This document shows positions 44,115 to 52,679 of a DNA stretch of 64,000 nucleotides, piece by piece (the stretch's first letter is position 1; every line of letters starts with the position of its first letter). The position numbers and the translations under genes are program-made. The notes under the pieces are model-generated. The model saw only the letters and a list, made by a program, of their open reading frames with translations, was not told the origin of the DNA and did not search any database. The DNA comes from JANLYQ01 sp031365725 (GTDB taxonomy: Bacteria > Actinomycetota > Actinomycetes > JACCUZ01), in assembly GCA_031365725.1 (NCBI GenBank), contig JANLYQ010000012.1, positions 54,514 to 118,513 of the forward strand, in the 5' to 3' direction.

Positions 44115-46136
44115 TCAGACCTCTTCGCGGATCACGGCGACGCCACCGGCCGCGACCGTGACGCTGCCGGCGCACTGCCGGTCGGACACGAGATCGGTAC
44201 CGGTCACCGGCACCTCGGCCGGCGCGTCGGTGTGGTTGAGCACGAAGATGAAGGAGCGCGGGCTGCCTTCGGTGCTGCTGCGGCGGACGACCTCGACCCC
44301 GGGCCGGTCGTGGGTGGCCACCCCCGTCGAGGCGCACAGCTCGCGCACCAGAGCCGCGGTGCCACTCGCGCCGAGCCGGGTGGCGAGGTACCAGGCGGTT
44401 CCGGTGCCGGCGGTGTGCCGGGTCAGGGCGGGTACGCCGGCGGCCGGGCCGTCGGCAAAGGTCGAGACCGCCTCGGCGCCGGTGAGCCGCACGTGCTCGG
44501 TCCACACGTCGGCCCGCTGTGCGTCGAGCAGTCCACCGGACAACGACACCGACTCGCCCGCGCGCAACGGGGCGAACTCCTCGGTGCAGATGCCGAGTAG
44601 GTCGCGGTAGGCACCGGGATAGCCGCCGAGGCGGATGTGGTCGTTCTCGTCGACGATGCCGCTCCAGTAGGTGACCAGGGCGGCGCCGCCCCCCTCGACG
44701 TACGACCGGAGGTTCGCGGCGTCGGCATCGGAGGTGAGATAGAGCGTCGGCACGACGACGAGGGGATACCGACTGAGGTCGTCACCGGGTCGCACCATGT
44801 CGACGGTCACCCCGGCGTCCCAGAACGCGCGGTAGAACGCGTGGTGCCGGTCGAGGTAGGTGACATCGCTGCTCGGGTGGCTGTCGAGCTCGCAGGCCCA
44901 CCGGGCCTGCCAGTCGACCATCATCGCGACCTCGCCCCGGACCGTGGTCCCGGCGACGTCCTCGATCGCCTTGAGTGCCGCGCCGAGCTCGACCACTTCT
45001 CGCCAGAGCCTGGTGTCGGTGCCGGCGTGCGGGAGCAGCGCCGAGTGGAACTTCTCGGCTCCGGCCCGGGCGGCCCGCCACTGGAAGAAGCACACCGCGT
45101 CCGCGCCGCGGGCGACGTGCGCGAGGCTGTTGCGCATCATCTGGCCCGGTGTCTTGGCGACGTTGCGCTGCTGCCAGTTGACCGCGCTGGGCGAGTGCTC
45201 CATGAGGAACCACGGCTTGCCGTCGGCCGTCGCGCGGGTGAGGTCGGCACTCCAGGACAGCTCGATGTGACCGTCCGGGTCGTGCGCCTCCAGGTAGTGG
45301 TCCTGGGACACCACATCCAGCTCCGGGCCCCAGGTGAGGTAGTCCATGGCGCGGACGTGGTTCATCACCATGAAGTTGGTCGTCACCGGGATGCCCGGGG
45401 TCAGCTCGTGCAGCAGGTCGCGCTCGGCCGTGAAGTGCGCCAACAGCTCGTCGGAGCAGAAGCGCGCGAAGTCCAGCTGCTGGGTGGGGTTGGGGAACGT
45501 CGGGGCCCGCCGCGGTGGCAGCACCTGCTCCCAGTCGGTGTAGTTCTGGCTCCAGAACGCGGTGCCCCAAGCGTCGTTCAGGCCGCCAGGTCCGTGCAGC
45601 TCGCCGTAACGGCGCTGCAGCCAGCGACGGAACGACGTGGCCGAGACGTCGCAGTAGCAGTGCGCGTTGTGGCCACCGAGCTCGTTGGAGACGTGCCACA
45701 TCACCAGGGCGGGGTGGTCACCGAATCGCTGGGCCATCGCGGCCACGAGAGCGAGTGCCCGCTCGCGGAACACCGGCGAGCTCGAGCACCACGCCTGCCG
45801 CCCGCCCGGCCACAACCGGGTGCCGTCAGCCTGCTGGGGAAGGATCTCTGGGTGAGCGGTGGTGAGCCACGGCGGAGGTGAGGCGGTGGCGGTGGCCAGG
45901 TCGACGGTCACGCCGTGGGCGTGCATGAGGTTCAGCACATCGGCAAGCCAGTCGAGCTCGAACCGGCCCTGCTCGGGCTCGAGCAGCGCCCAGCTGAAGA
46001 CGCCGAGGGTGACGAGGGAGACCCCCGCCTCACCCATCAGGCGGGCGTCCTCGGCCCAGGTCTCTCGGGACCACTGCTCGGGGTTGTAGTCGCCGCCGTA
46101 GGCGATCCCGGCTGGTCGCTGCGGCCAGGCGCTCAT
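44115..46136 (-). CDS. GH42 beta-galactosidase
   Basis: 673 residues from the ATG at 46136. A GH42 catalytic barrel begins GGDYNPEQWSRETW; the acid/base is Glu152 in HVSNELGG and the nucleophile is Glu313 in WFLMEHSPS. The zinc-type cysteine cluster (Cys117 and the HCYCD region) is partly present. A trimerisation domain (about 390-600) and a C-terminal beta domain ending in HTDAPAEV follow. It lacks a signal peptide, so it acts on imported beta-galactosides. First gene of the leftward operon. Confidence 0.94.
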   Translation of the reverse strand: MSAWPQRPAGIAYGGDYNPEQWSRETWAEDARLMGEAGVSLVTLGVFSWALLEPEQGRFELDWLADVLNLMHAHGVTVDLATATASPPPWLTTAHPEILPQQADGTRLWPGGRQAWCSSSPVFRERALALVAAMAQRFGDHPALVMWHVSNELGGHNAHCYCDVSATSFRRWLQRRYGELHGPGGLNDAWGTAFWSQNYTDWEQVLPPRRAPTFPNPTQQLDFARFCSDELLAHFTAERDLLHELTPGIPVTTNFMVMNHVRAMDYLTWGPELDVVSQDHYLEAHDPDGHIELSWSADLTRATADGKPWFLMEHSPSAVNWQQRNVAKTPGQMMRNSLAHVARGADAVCFFQWRAARAGAEKFHSALLPHAGTDTRLWREVVELGAALKAIEDVAGTTVRGEVAMMVDWQARWACELDSHPSSDVTYLDRHHAFYRAFWDAGVTVDMVRPGDDLSRYPLVVVPTLYLTSDADAANLRSYVEGGGAALVTYWSGIVDENDHIRLGGYPGAYRDLLGICTEEFAPLRAGESVSLSGGLLDAQRADVWTEHVRLTGAEAVSTFADGPAAGVPALTRHTAGTGTAWYLATRLGASGTAALVRELCASTGVATHDRPGVEVVRRSSTEGSPRSFIFVLNHTDAPAEVPVTGTDLVSDRQCAGSVTVAAGGVAVIREEV

Positions 46137-46450
46137 GGCTGGGACTGTGGAGCAGGCGTCGGAAAAAGTCAACAGAACCGAACGATCATCGACCATCGAG
46201 TGTGCGCATGCTCGCAATCCCGACAAATCTGACCGGAAGCCCACCGAGCCTCCACGCGAAGGCGATGAGCGTGACCAACGTGTTACGTGCCGATGTCGGC
46301 CAAGTCCTTGACACCGTTCGTGACGGGGATCACTGTGTGCCCATTGTTCGAATCTGTTCGTTCGTGTGACCGTTCGAACCCGCACCACCGGCCGTCGATG
46401 TGACTGTCGCACCACGCAGCCCACCCCAGACATCCCTTCGGAGGGGACAG
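46137..46450. promoter_or_regulatory. Divergent galactoside promoter region with repeated operator-like motif
   Basis: This 314-bp gap drives both operons. Leftward: -35 TTGACT (complement of 46167-46172) and a -10-like CACAGT (complement of 46144-46149), spacer 17. Rightward: TTGACA (46308-46313) and CACTGT (46331-46336), spacer 17. GTTCGAATCTGTT at 46346-46358 and its 11/13 match GTTCGGTTCTGTT on the minus strand (46171-46183) occur once per promoter, each pointing towards its own operon. A perfect GTTCGAAC palindrome is at 46372-46379. These are candidate sites for the DeoR regulator. No ORF of interest lies here. Confidence 0.55.
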
Positions 46451-47842
46451 ATGCCCACGTTCGAGTCTCAGGAGCACTACCTCGCCAGCATGGTCCCGCC
46501 GTCGGCGGGACCTGGTGGCTTCTCCCGCCGGGGGGTCCTCAAGGGCGCTGCCGGTGCGGGCGCCGCACTCTCGGTGTCCGGTCTGCTGGCCGCCTGCGGT
46601 GGCAGCAGCAGCGGCGGCAAGGCCGGCACCAGCAGCTCGCCCTCGGGCGCGGCGTCGAGCGGCGGGGGCAGCACCGCCACCGGCACAGTGACCATCGGCT
46701 CCAACGCCTCGGACGCCGTGCCGAAGAAGGCCTTCGCTGACGTGTTTGCCGCCTTCACAGCGGCCACGAAGATCGAGGCCAAGGTCAACACCGTTGACCA
46801 CAACACGTTCCAGGAGCAGATCAACACGTACCTGCAGGGTGGCCCGGACGACGTCTTCACCTGGTTCGCGGGCTACCGGATGCGCTTCTTCGCCTCCCAG
46901 GGTCTCGCGGGTGACATCAGCGACGTGTGGGACAAGATCGGAGGCGACTTCAGCGACGGGTTCAAGAAGGCCGCGACGGGCGACGACGGCAAGCAGTACT
47001 TCGTTCCGATCTACAACTACCCGTGGGTCGTGATGTACCGCAAGAGCGTGTTCGCCGACCGTGGCTACACCGCGCCGAAGACCGTGGACGAGCTCAACAC
47101 CCTCGGTGCTGCGATGAAGAAGGACGGCCTCAACCCGATCGCGTTCGCCGACAAGGACGGCTGGCCGGCGATGGGCACCTTCGACATCATCAACATGCGC
47201 GTCAACGGCTACGACTTCCATGTCAGCCTGATGGCCGGCAAGGAGTCGTGGGAGGACGCCAAGGTCAAGAAGGTGTTCGACACCTGGAAGAGCCTTCTCC
47301 CGCTGCACCAGTCGGGGTCGCTCGGCCGCACCTGGCAGGAGGCTGCGCAGTCCCTGGTGAAGAAGGAGTCGGGGATGTACTTCCTCGGGACCTTCGCCTC
47401 GCAGCAGTTCACCGGTGCCGACCTCGAGGACCTCGACTTCTTCGCCTTCCCCGAGATCGACCCGGCGCACGGTGTCGACTCCATCGACGCCCCCATCGAC
47501 GGCATGATGATGTCGGCCAAGCCGAAGAACGAGGCCGCCGCCAAGGCGTTCCTGACCTACCTGGCCTCGGCGGACGCCGAGAAGGTCTACCTCAAGACCG
47601 ACCCGGGCGACGTGGCCGCAAACAAGAACTTCGACGCCAGCGGCTACAACGCGGTGCAGAAGAAGTCGGCCGAGATCATCGGTGCGACGACCAACATCGC
47701 GCAGTTCCTCGACCGCGACACCCGGCCCGACTTCGCCTCGACGGTGATGATCCCTGCGATCCAGGACTTCATCAAGAACCCGAACGACATCGACGGGCTC
47801 ACCAAGAGCATCGAGAAGCAGAAGAAGTCCATCTTCGTCTGA
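46451..47842 (+). CDS. Sugar ABC transporter substrate-binding lipoprotein
   Basis: 463 residues from the ATG at 46451; upstream in-frame codons are less likely. The signal region has a twin arginine (FSRRGVLKG) and a lipobox LLAAC with the cysteine near residue 47, so it may be Tat-exported and then lipidated. A Ser/Gly-rich linker precedes the solute-binding fold (family 1, MalE/UgpB-like; INTYLQGGPDDVFTWF, YNYPWVVMYRKSVF). Context with GH42, GH36 and galKT suggests a galactoside ligand. A strong hairpin after the stop may keep its mRNA level above that of the permeases. Confidence 0.93.
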   Translation: MPTFESQEHYLASMVPPSAGPGGFSRRGVLKGAAGAGAALSVSGLLAACGGSSSGGKAGTSSSPSGAASSGGGSTATGTVTIGSNASDAVPKKAFADVFAAFTAATKIEAKVNTVDHNTFQEQINTYLQGGPDDVFTWFAGYRMRFFASQGLAGDISDVWDKIGGDFSDGFKKAATGDDGKQYFVPIYNYPWVVMYRKSVFADRGYTAPKTVDELNTLGAAMKKDGLNPIAFADKDGWPAMGTFDIINMRVNGYDFHVSLMAGKESWEDAKVKKVFDTWKSLLPLHQSGSLGRTWQEAAQSLVKKESGMYFLGTFASQQFTGADLEDLDFFAFPEIDPAHGVDSIDAPIDGMMMSAKPKNEAAAKAFLTYLASADAEKVYLKTDPGDVAANKNFDASGYNAVQKKSAEIIGATTNIAQFLDRDTRPDFASTVMIPAIQDFIKNPNDIDGLTKSIEKQKKSIFV

Positions 47843-47862
47843 CATGTGTTGACTCAGGGGCT

Positions 47863-47901
47863 CCTGGGCGCGGATCGTCGACCCGACGGACCGCGCCCAG
47901 G
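47863..47901 (+). terminator. Stem-loop between binding-protein and permease genes
   Basis: CCTGGGCGCGG (47863-47873) pairs perfectly with 47891-47901, with an inner CGTCG/CGACG stem. There is no T-tract. Its position fits partial termination or 3'-end protection of the binding-protein mRNA. Confidence 0.6.
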
Positions 47902-47954
47902 CGCATTCCGGCTCCCTGCTGCGGGTGCCGGCACCGGCCACGAGAGGTGACGAC

Positions 47955-48914
47955 ATGACCACCACCGACGCCCCGGCTACGATCCCGGCACCAGCGACGG
48001 CCCGCAGGTCGCGGCGTCGTCGGCCGGGTGGTTTCGGGACCTTCGCCCGGCTCACCCTCGGCGACCGGGTGGCCGTGGCGCTGATGGTGGGTGTGCCCAC
48101 CCTGTTGGTCCTGTGGCTGGTCTGGCTGCCGGCGATCGCCTCGGTCGCGTTGAGCTTTGCCAGCTGGACCGGCATCGGCGGCGTCGGAACGATCAACTGG
48201 ATCGGCGTGGAGAACTACACGAACGTCTTCACCAACTACCCGCCGTTCCAGCCGGCGATCCAGCACAACCTGATCTGGCTCGGAGTGCTGTTCGCCGCCG
48301 CGACGCCGCTCGGGGTCTTCCTCGCGGTGCTGCTGGACAAGGAGATGAAGGGCAGCCGGTTCTACCAGTCGGCGCTCTTCCTCCCGGTGGTTCTCTCGTT
48401 GGCGCTGGTCGGCTTCATGTGGCAGCTGATCTACTCCCAGGACCAGGGGCTGCTCAACCAGGTCACCGGGCTGCACACCGACTGGTACGGCGACCCGAGC
48501 GTCAACCTGTGGGCCGTGCTCGTCGCCACCTGTTGGCGACAAACCGGCTACGTGATGCTTCTCTACCTCGCCGGCCTGAAGGCCGTCGACCCGTCGCTGC
48601 GCGAGGCTGCCACGATGGACGGCGCGAGCGAGACGCAGACCTTCTTCCGGGTCGTCTTCCCGGTCATGCGCCCTATCAACATCATCGTGCTCGTCATCAC
48701 CTTCATCGAGGCGCTGCGCGCCTTCGACATCGTCTGGGTCGTCAACAAGGGCCGCAACGGCCTCGAGCTGATCAGCGCCCTGGTCACCACCAACGTGGTC
48801 GGTGAAGCGAGCCGTATCGGCTTCGGATCGGCACTGGCCACGATCATGCTGGCGATCTCGTCGGTCTTCGTCGTCATCTACCTACGCATCGTCATGCGGG
48901 AGGACAAGTCGTGA
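47955..48914 (+). CDS. Sugar ABC transporter permease (MalF/UgpA type)
   Basis: 319 residues. A basic N-terminus (ARRSRRRR) is followed by six predicted spans. The cytoplasmic EAA loop reads LREAATMDGASETQTFFRVVFPVMRP, the docking site for the ATPase. Overlaps the next permease start by 4 bp. CUT1-family importers need a MsmK/UgpC-like ATPase, which is not encoded here. Confidence 0.93.
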   Translation: MTTTDAPATIPAPATARRSRRRRPGGFGTFARLTLGDRVAVALMVGVPTLLVLWLVWLPAIASVALSFASWTGIGGVGTINWIGVENYTNVFTNYPPFQPAIQHNLIWLGVLFAAATPLGVFLAVLLDKEMKGSRFYQSALFLPVVLSLALVGFMWQLIYSQDQGLLNQVTGLHTDWYGDPSVNLWAVLVATCWRQTGYVMLLYLAGLKAVDPSLREAATMDGASETQTFFRVVFPVMRPINIIVLVITFIEALRAFDIVWVVNKGRNGLELISALVTTNVVGEASRIGFGSALATIMLAISSVFVVIYLRIVMREDKS

Positions 48915-49828
48915 CCAGCACCGCGGTCTCCGTTCCACGCTCGGCCACCGCCGACAAGGTCACCACGTCGCAGGGGAAGCCGCGTGGGCGTCGCGTCGCG
49001 ATGCACACGTTCCTCATCACGATGTCGATCCTGTGGCTCTTCCCGATCCTCTACGCCGTCCTCAGCAGCCTGCGCACCTACGCCTACACCCAGAAGCACG
49101 GCTACCTGTCCTTCGGCGGCTGGACCTTCCAGAACTACCAGGACGCCTGGACCCAGGCCGAGTTCACCAAGCACTTCGTCAACACCGCCTACATCACCAT
49201 TCCGGCGGTGGCGCTGACCCTGTTTCTGTCCGCGTGCATGGCCTTCGTGCTCTCGCGGTTCACCTTCAAGCTCAACCTCACCCTGCTCGGCATCTTCCTT
49301 GCCGCCAACCTGCTGCCACAGCAGGCGTTGCTGATCCCGCTGTTCCGGATGTTCCGCGACATCAGTGTGCCGACCTGGTTCAGCGACTCGGGGACGCTGC
49401 TCAACAGCTTCTGGGCGCTCATCCTGGTCAACACGGCCTTCCAGACCGGCTTCTGCACCTTCGTCCTCTCCAACTACATGAAGACGCTGCCCCGCGAGCT
49501 CTACGAGGCGGCCGAGGTCGACGGTGCGTCGGTGGTGCGGCAGTTCTTCCAGCTGACGCTGCCGCTGTGCCGCCCGCCGCTGGCGGCGCTCGCCACCCTC
49601 CAGGTGACCTGGATCTACAACGAGTTCTTCTGGGCCACGGTGCTGCTGCAGAGCGGCGACAAGTTCCCGATCACCAGCTCTCTCAACAACCTTCGCGGTC
49701 AGTTCTTCACTGACAACAACCTGGTCGCTGCCGGTTCGGTGATCGTGGCGCTGCCGCCACTGATCGTGTTCTTCGTGCTGCAGAAGCAGTTCGTGTCAGG
49801 CCTGACCCTCGGCGCGACGAAGGGATGA
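48911..49828 (+). CDS. Sugar ABC transporter permease (MalG/UgpE type)
   Basis: 305 residues from a GTG overlapping the previous stop. Six predicted spans, with the EAA loop LYEAAEVDGASVVRQFFQLTLP. Forms the membrane channel with the preceding permease. Its stop overlaps the alpha-galactosidase ATG (ATGA), tying transport to hydrolysis in one transcript. Confidence 0.93.
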   Translation: MTSTAVSVPRSATADKVTTSQGKPRGRRVAMHTFLITMSILWLFPILYAVLSSLRTYAYTQKHGYLSFGGWTFQNYQDAWTQAEFTKHFVNTAYITIPAVALTLFLSACMAFVLSRFTFKLNLTLLGIFLAANLLPQQALLIPLFRMFRDISVPTWFSDSGTLLNSFWALILVNTAFQTGFCTFVLSNYMKTLPRELYEAAEVDGASVVRQFFQLTLPLCRPPLAALATLQVTWIYNEFFWATVLLQSGDKFPITSSLNNLRGQFFTDNNLVAAGSVIVALPPLIVFFVLQKQFVSGLTLGATKG

Positions 49829-51996
49829 CCGAGCCGGACCTGAGTCCTGCCGCGGTGGCAGGGCTGATCCACCTGCGCGCCGCGGGCGCGCACCTGGTGC
49901 TCGACGTCAGCGGTGCCGGCGTACCCGCGGTGCTGCACTGGGGCGGCGACCTCGGCGAGGACCTGCCGGAGCCGTCGGTGTGGCGGCCGGCCCGGCCCCA
50001 CAGTGCTGCCGACGACGATGCGCCGGTCACGCTTCTCGCCGGTGGCGTCGGTGCCACCCAGCACGCTCCTGCCCTGCGCGGGTCGCCCGCGTGGGCGCCG
50101 CAGTGGTCGCTGGGCGACGTGCAGGTTGACGGGAACGGCGTCGGTGGCGCGCTGCATGTGACGTTGCAGGCACCCGGTGCCGACGGAGCGCCCGGGTTGG
50201 GGCTGGCTGTGGCTCTCGGTCTCGACGCGCACGGCGTGCTGACGGTGTCGCACGAGCTGACCAACCAGGGCCCTGAGCCCTTCGCGGTCGGGGGACTCGA
50301 GGTCGTGCTGCCCGTGCCGGCGCACGCCACCGAGTTGCTCGACCTGACCGGCCGCTGGTGCCGAGAGCGGCACCCGCAGCGCCAGCAGTGGCTGCACCAG
50401 GGCACCTGGACCCGTGATGCGCGACGCGGTCGGAGCGGCCACGACGCGACCCTGCTGATGGTCGCGGGCACCCCGGCTTTCGCCAACCGCAGCGGCGAGG
50501 TCTGGGGCCTGCACGTGGCGTGGAGCGGTGACCACACCACCAGTGCAGAGCGGCGCCCGGACGGTCGCGGGGTGCTGCGGGCAGGGGAGCTGCTGACCTC
50601 CGGTGAGGTGGTGCTCGCGGCCGGTGAGTCCTACCGCACCCCGGACGTCGTGGCGGTCTGGTCCGACCTCGGGCTCGACGGGTTGTCGCAGCGGCTGCAC
50701 CGCATGGTGCGGGCCCGGCCGAGCCACCCGACCCGCACCCGGCCGGCGGTGCTCAACACCTGGGAGGCCGTCTACTTCGACCACCGGCTCGACCGGCTGA
50801 CCGAGCTGGCTGACGTGGCGGCCGAGGTCGGCATCGAGCGGTTCGTGCTCGACGACGGTTGGTTCATGCATCGGCGCAACGACACCGCAGGCCTCGGGGA
50901 CTGGATCGTCGACCCCGCGGTCTGGCCCGACGGTCTTGGTCCGCTGATCGCGCACGTGCGTGGGCTCGGCATGGAGTTCGGACTCTGGGTCGAGCCTGAG
51001 ATGGTCAATGAGGACTCCGACCTCTATCGGGCGCACCCCGACTGGGTGCTGCGCCCCGGTGTCGCTGACCGGCCGCTGCCCGTGGCGTGGCGGCAGCAGC
51101 AGGTGCTGGACCTCGCGGTGCCGGCGGCGTACGACCACATCCTTGCCCGGCTGGACGCGCTGTTGCGCGACCACGACATCGCCTACCTCAAGTGGGACCA
51201 CAACCGGGACCTGATCGCGGCCGGGCACGGCGGGGCGCCGGGCGTGCACCTGCAGACGCTCGCGGTCTACCGGCTGCTCGACGAGCTGCGGGCGCGGCAC
51301 CCCGGGGTGGAGATCGAGTCGTGCTCCTCCGGTGGCGCGCGGGTCGACCTCGGCATCCTGGCGCGCACCGACCGGGTATGGGCCAGTGACTGCAACGACG
51401 CGTTGGTGCGGCAGACCATCCAGCGCTGGACCCAGCTGCTGCTGCCACCGGAGCTGGTCGGGAGCCATGTCGGTCCGCCCACCGCGCATACCACTGGCCG
51501 CACGCACGGGCTGTCCTTCCGTGGCGCCACGGCGCTGTTCGGCCACTTCGGCGTCGAGTGGGACGTGACGACCCTTGATGGTGAGGGACGGGCCGCTCTC
51601 GGTCGGCTGATCGCGAGCTATCAGTCGCACCGCGGCCTGCTGCACTCCGGCGACGTCGTGCACGGCGACCACCCTGACCCCTCGGCCGTCGTGCACGGCG
51701 TCGTGGCCACCGATGGGACACAGGCGCTGTTCGCCTACGTGGCCCTCGCGAGCAGCGCCGCGGAGGCGCCGGCCCCGGTGCGGCTGCCCGGGCTCGATCC
51801 GGCTGCGCGCTACGTGGTATCGGTGGTCGACACCGGTGGTGAGCCCTTCACCGTGCAGACCGCCGGCCCCTCGTGGTGGCCCGCGCCCGGTGCTGCGACA
51901 GCTGCGCTGTCGGCGGCGTACCTCTCGGGGGTGGGTCTCACCATGCCGGTGCTGGGCCCCGAGCAAGCCGTGGTGCTGCACCTCACCCGCGTCTGA
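49825..51996 (+). CDS. GH36 alpha-galactosidase
   Basis: 723 residues from an ATG overlapping the permease stop. An N-terminal beta-supersandwich (1-320) precedes the catalytic barrel: FVLDDGWFMHRRND, FGLWVEPEMV, nucleophile Asp458 in YLKWDHNRD, ESCSSGGARVD and acid/base Asp522 in VWASDCND. A C-terminal beta domain follows. It removes terminal alpha-galactose from melibiose/raffinose-type sugars. There is no signal peptide, so it acts on imported substrate. Together with GH42 the locus can release galactose from both alpha and beta linkages. Confidence 0.95.
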   Translation: MTEPDLSPAAVAGLIHLRAAGAHLVLDVSGAGVPAVLHWGGDLGEDLPEPSVWRPARPHSAADDDAPVTLLAGGVGATQHAPALRGSPAWAPQWSLGDVQVDGNGVGGALHVTLQAPGADGAPGLGLAVALGLDAHGVLTVSHELTNQGPEPFAVGGLEVVLPVPAHATELLDLTGRWCRERHPQRQQWLHQGTWTRDARRGRSGHDATLLMVAGTPAFANRSGEVWGLHVAWSGDHTTSAERRPDGRGVLRAGELLTSGEVVLAAGESYRTPDVVAVWSDLGLDGLSQRLHRMVRARPSHPTRTRPAVLNTWEAVYFDHRLDRLTELADVAAEVGIERFVLDDGWFMHRRNDTAGLGDWIVDPAVWPDGLGPLIAHVRGLGMEFGLWVEPEMVNEDSDLYRAHPDWVLRPGVADRPLPVAWRQQQVLDLAVPAAYDHILARLDALLRDHDIAYLKWDHNRDLIAAGHGGAPGVHLQTLAVYRLLDELRARHPGVEIESCSSGGARVDLGILARTDRVWASDCNDALVRQTIQRWTQLLLPPELVGSHVGPPTAHTTGRTHGLSFRGATALFGHFGVEWDVTTLDGEGRAALGRLIASYQSHRGLLHSGDVVHGDHPDPSAVVHGVVATDGTQALFAYVALASSAAEAPAPVRLPGLDPAARYVVSVVDTGGEPFTVQTAGPSWWPAPGAATAALSAAYLSGVGLTMPVLGPEQAVVLHLTRV

Positions 51997-52033
51997 TCTG
52001 ACTGACACCGCCGACGCCACGCAGCCCGACCAC

Positions 52034-52123
52034 CGAGTGGCGGAAGGTTGCTGCCGCGGCCCAGCCAGTGGCGGAAGGTGGCTGCCCGCCTCGCCGGGGG
52101 ACGACCAGATGCCGCCACTCGCG
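52034..52123. repeat. Repeat block 1: two 31-bp direct units ending in an inverted copy
   Basis: Units starting at 52034 and 52065 share the core AGTGGCGGAAGG, exactly 31 bp apart. The block ends with CCGCCACTCG (52112-52121), a perfect inverted match to CGAGTGGCGG at 52034-52043. It is the first of three clusters of the same motif in the 857-bp gene-free gap after the alpha-galactosidase gene (51997-52853). Confidence 0.9.
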
Positions 52124-52213
52124 GGGGTCGAGCGGCTGACGGGGCCCCGACAGTTGCTCCGGAGCGGGTTCGTCACGCGTACCAGGTCAATCACGCTCAG
52201 GCTGCGACCGGGT

Positions 52214-52242
52214 TTGTCCACAGGGGACGTTCCCGGGAACGT
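52214..52242. other. DnaA-box-like 9-mer next to a 16-bp perfect palindrome
   Basis: TTGTCCACA (52214-52222) matches the actinobacterial DnaA box, and ACGTTCCCGGGAACGT (52227-52242) is a perfect palindrome 4 bp later. A single 9-mer match can occur by chance, so I do not call an origin. The palindrome may be a protein-binding site. Confidence 0.35.
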
Positions 52243-52314
52243 GTCTGCGCCACGTGTCTGTCCCAGTGGCGCGGCCACGGAAGGCAACGCGCGAGTGGCG
52301 GAAGGTGGCTACCG

Positions 52315-52370
52315 GCGATCCGGTCATCCGGCGATCCGGCGATCCGGCGATCCGGCGATCCGGCGATCCG
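52315..52370. repeat. 8-bp tandem array (GCGATCCG)n
   Basis: Seven units: GCGATCCG, the variant GTCATCCG, then five perfect GCGATCCG copies (52331-52370). It directly follows a 31-bp-family unit beginning at 52292. The unit is not a multiple of three and the array is not in a gene. Confidence 0.95.
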
Positions 52371-52374
52371 GCGC

Positions 52375-52444
52375 ACACACAGAAGCCCGTTTGCACGAGG
52401 GTCGGTGAGCGTGGCGCCGGCTTCCGAGCGTTGCTTCTGTGTGT
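52375..52444. repeat. 12-bp perfect inverted repeat with 46-bp spacer
   Basis: ACACACAGAAGC (52375-52386) is the exact inverted copy of GCTTCTGTGTGT (52433-52444). In RNA it could close a 70-nt stem-loop. A smaller one (CCCGTCGC/GCGACGGG, 52472-52479 and 52502-52509) follows. Confidence 0.75.
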
Positions 52445-52558
52445 TCGTTGGTACATCGACGCGAGTCGATCCCCGTCGCCCGTGCTGCGTGTGCTGCGTG
52501 TGCGACGGGTACTGACGGTGCTGCCTGTAGTGGCCGGCCGAGGGACGCCGGCGGCCTC

Positions 52559-52679
52559 CCAGTGGCGGAAGCTGCTTGCCGGGGGCCGCCCAGTGGCGGA
52601 AGCTGGTTGCCGGGGGCCATCCAGTGGCGGAAGGTGGCTGCCTGCCGAGTCGAGGGACGACCACATTCCGCCACTCGCG
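52559..52679. repeat. Repeat block 3: three 31-bp units ending in an inverted copy
   Basis: Units start at 52559, 52590 and 52621, exactly 31 bp apart, with the core CCAGTGGCGGAAG. The last unit and its tail (52621-52679) match block 1 (52065-52123) at 52 of 59 positions and end in the inverted copy of the core. This periodic arrangement with an inverted end is the same plan as block 1. Confidence 0.9.

Larger units (their letters stand above)
52290..52679. repeat. 390-bp segment bounded by 14-bp perfect inverted repeats
   Basis: CGCGAGTGGCGGAA (52290-52303) and its inverted copy TTCCGCCACTCGCG (52666-52679) flank a segment that contains an 8-bp tandem array, a 12-bp inverted repeat and three 31-bp units. 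No transposase or credible ORF is inside and no target-site duplication is visible. It could be a small non-autonomous element or a set of regulatory repeats. Confidence 0.6.

Noticed and set aside
46400..46450. Upstream extension of the sugar-binding lipoprotein from 46400
   Set aside because: The 17 extra residues would move the RR/lipobox signal further from the N-terminus, and the ATG at 46451 fits better.
52214..52222. Replication origin
   Set aside because: There is one DnaA-box-like 9-mer only, with no cluster, no AT-rich region, and no dnaA/dnaN nearby.
52034..52679. CRISPR array
   Set aside because: The 31-bp period leaves no room for a 25-40 bp repeat plus a unique spacer, the units vary, some copies are inverted, and there are no cas genes.
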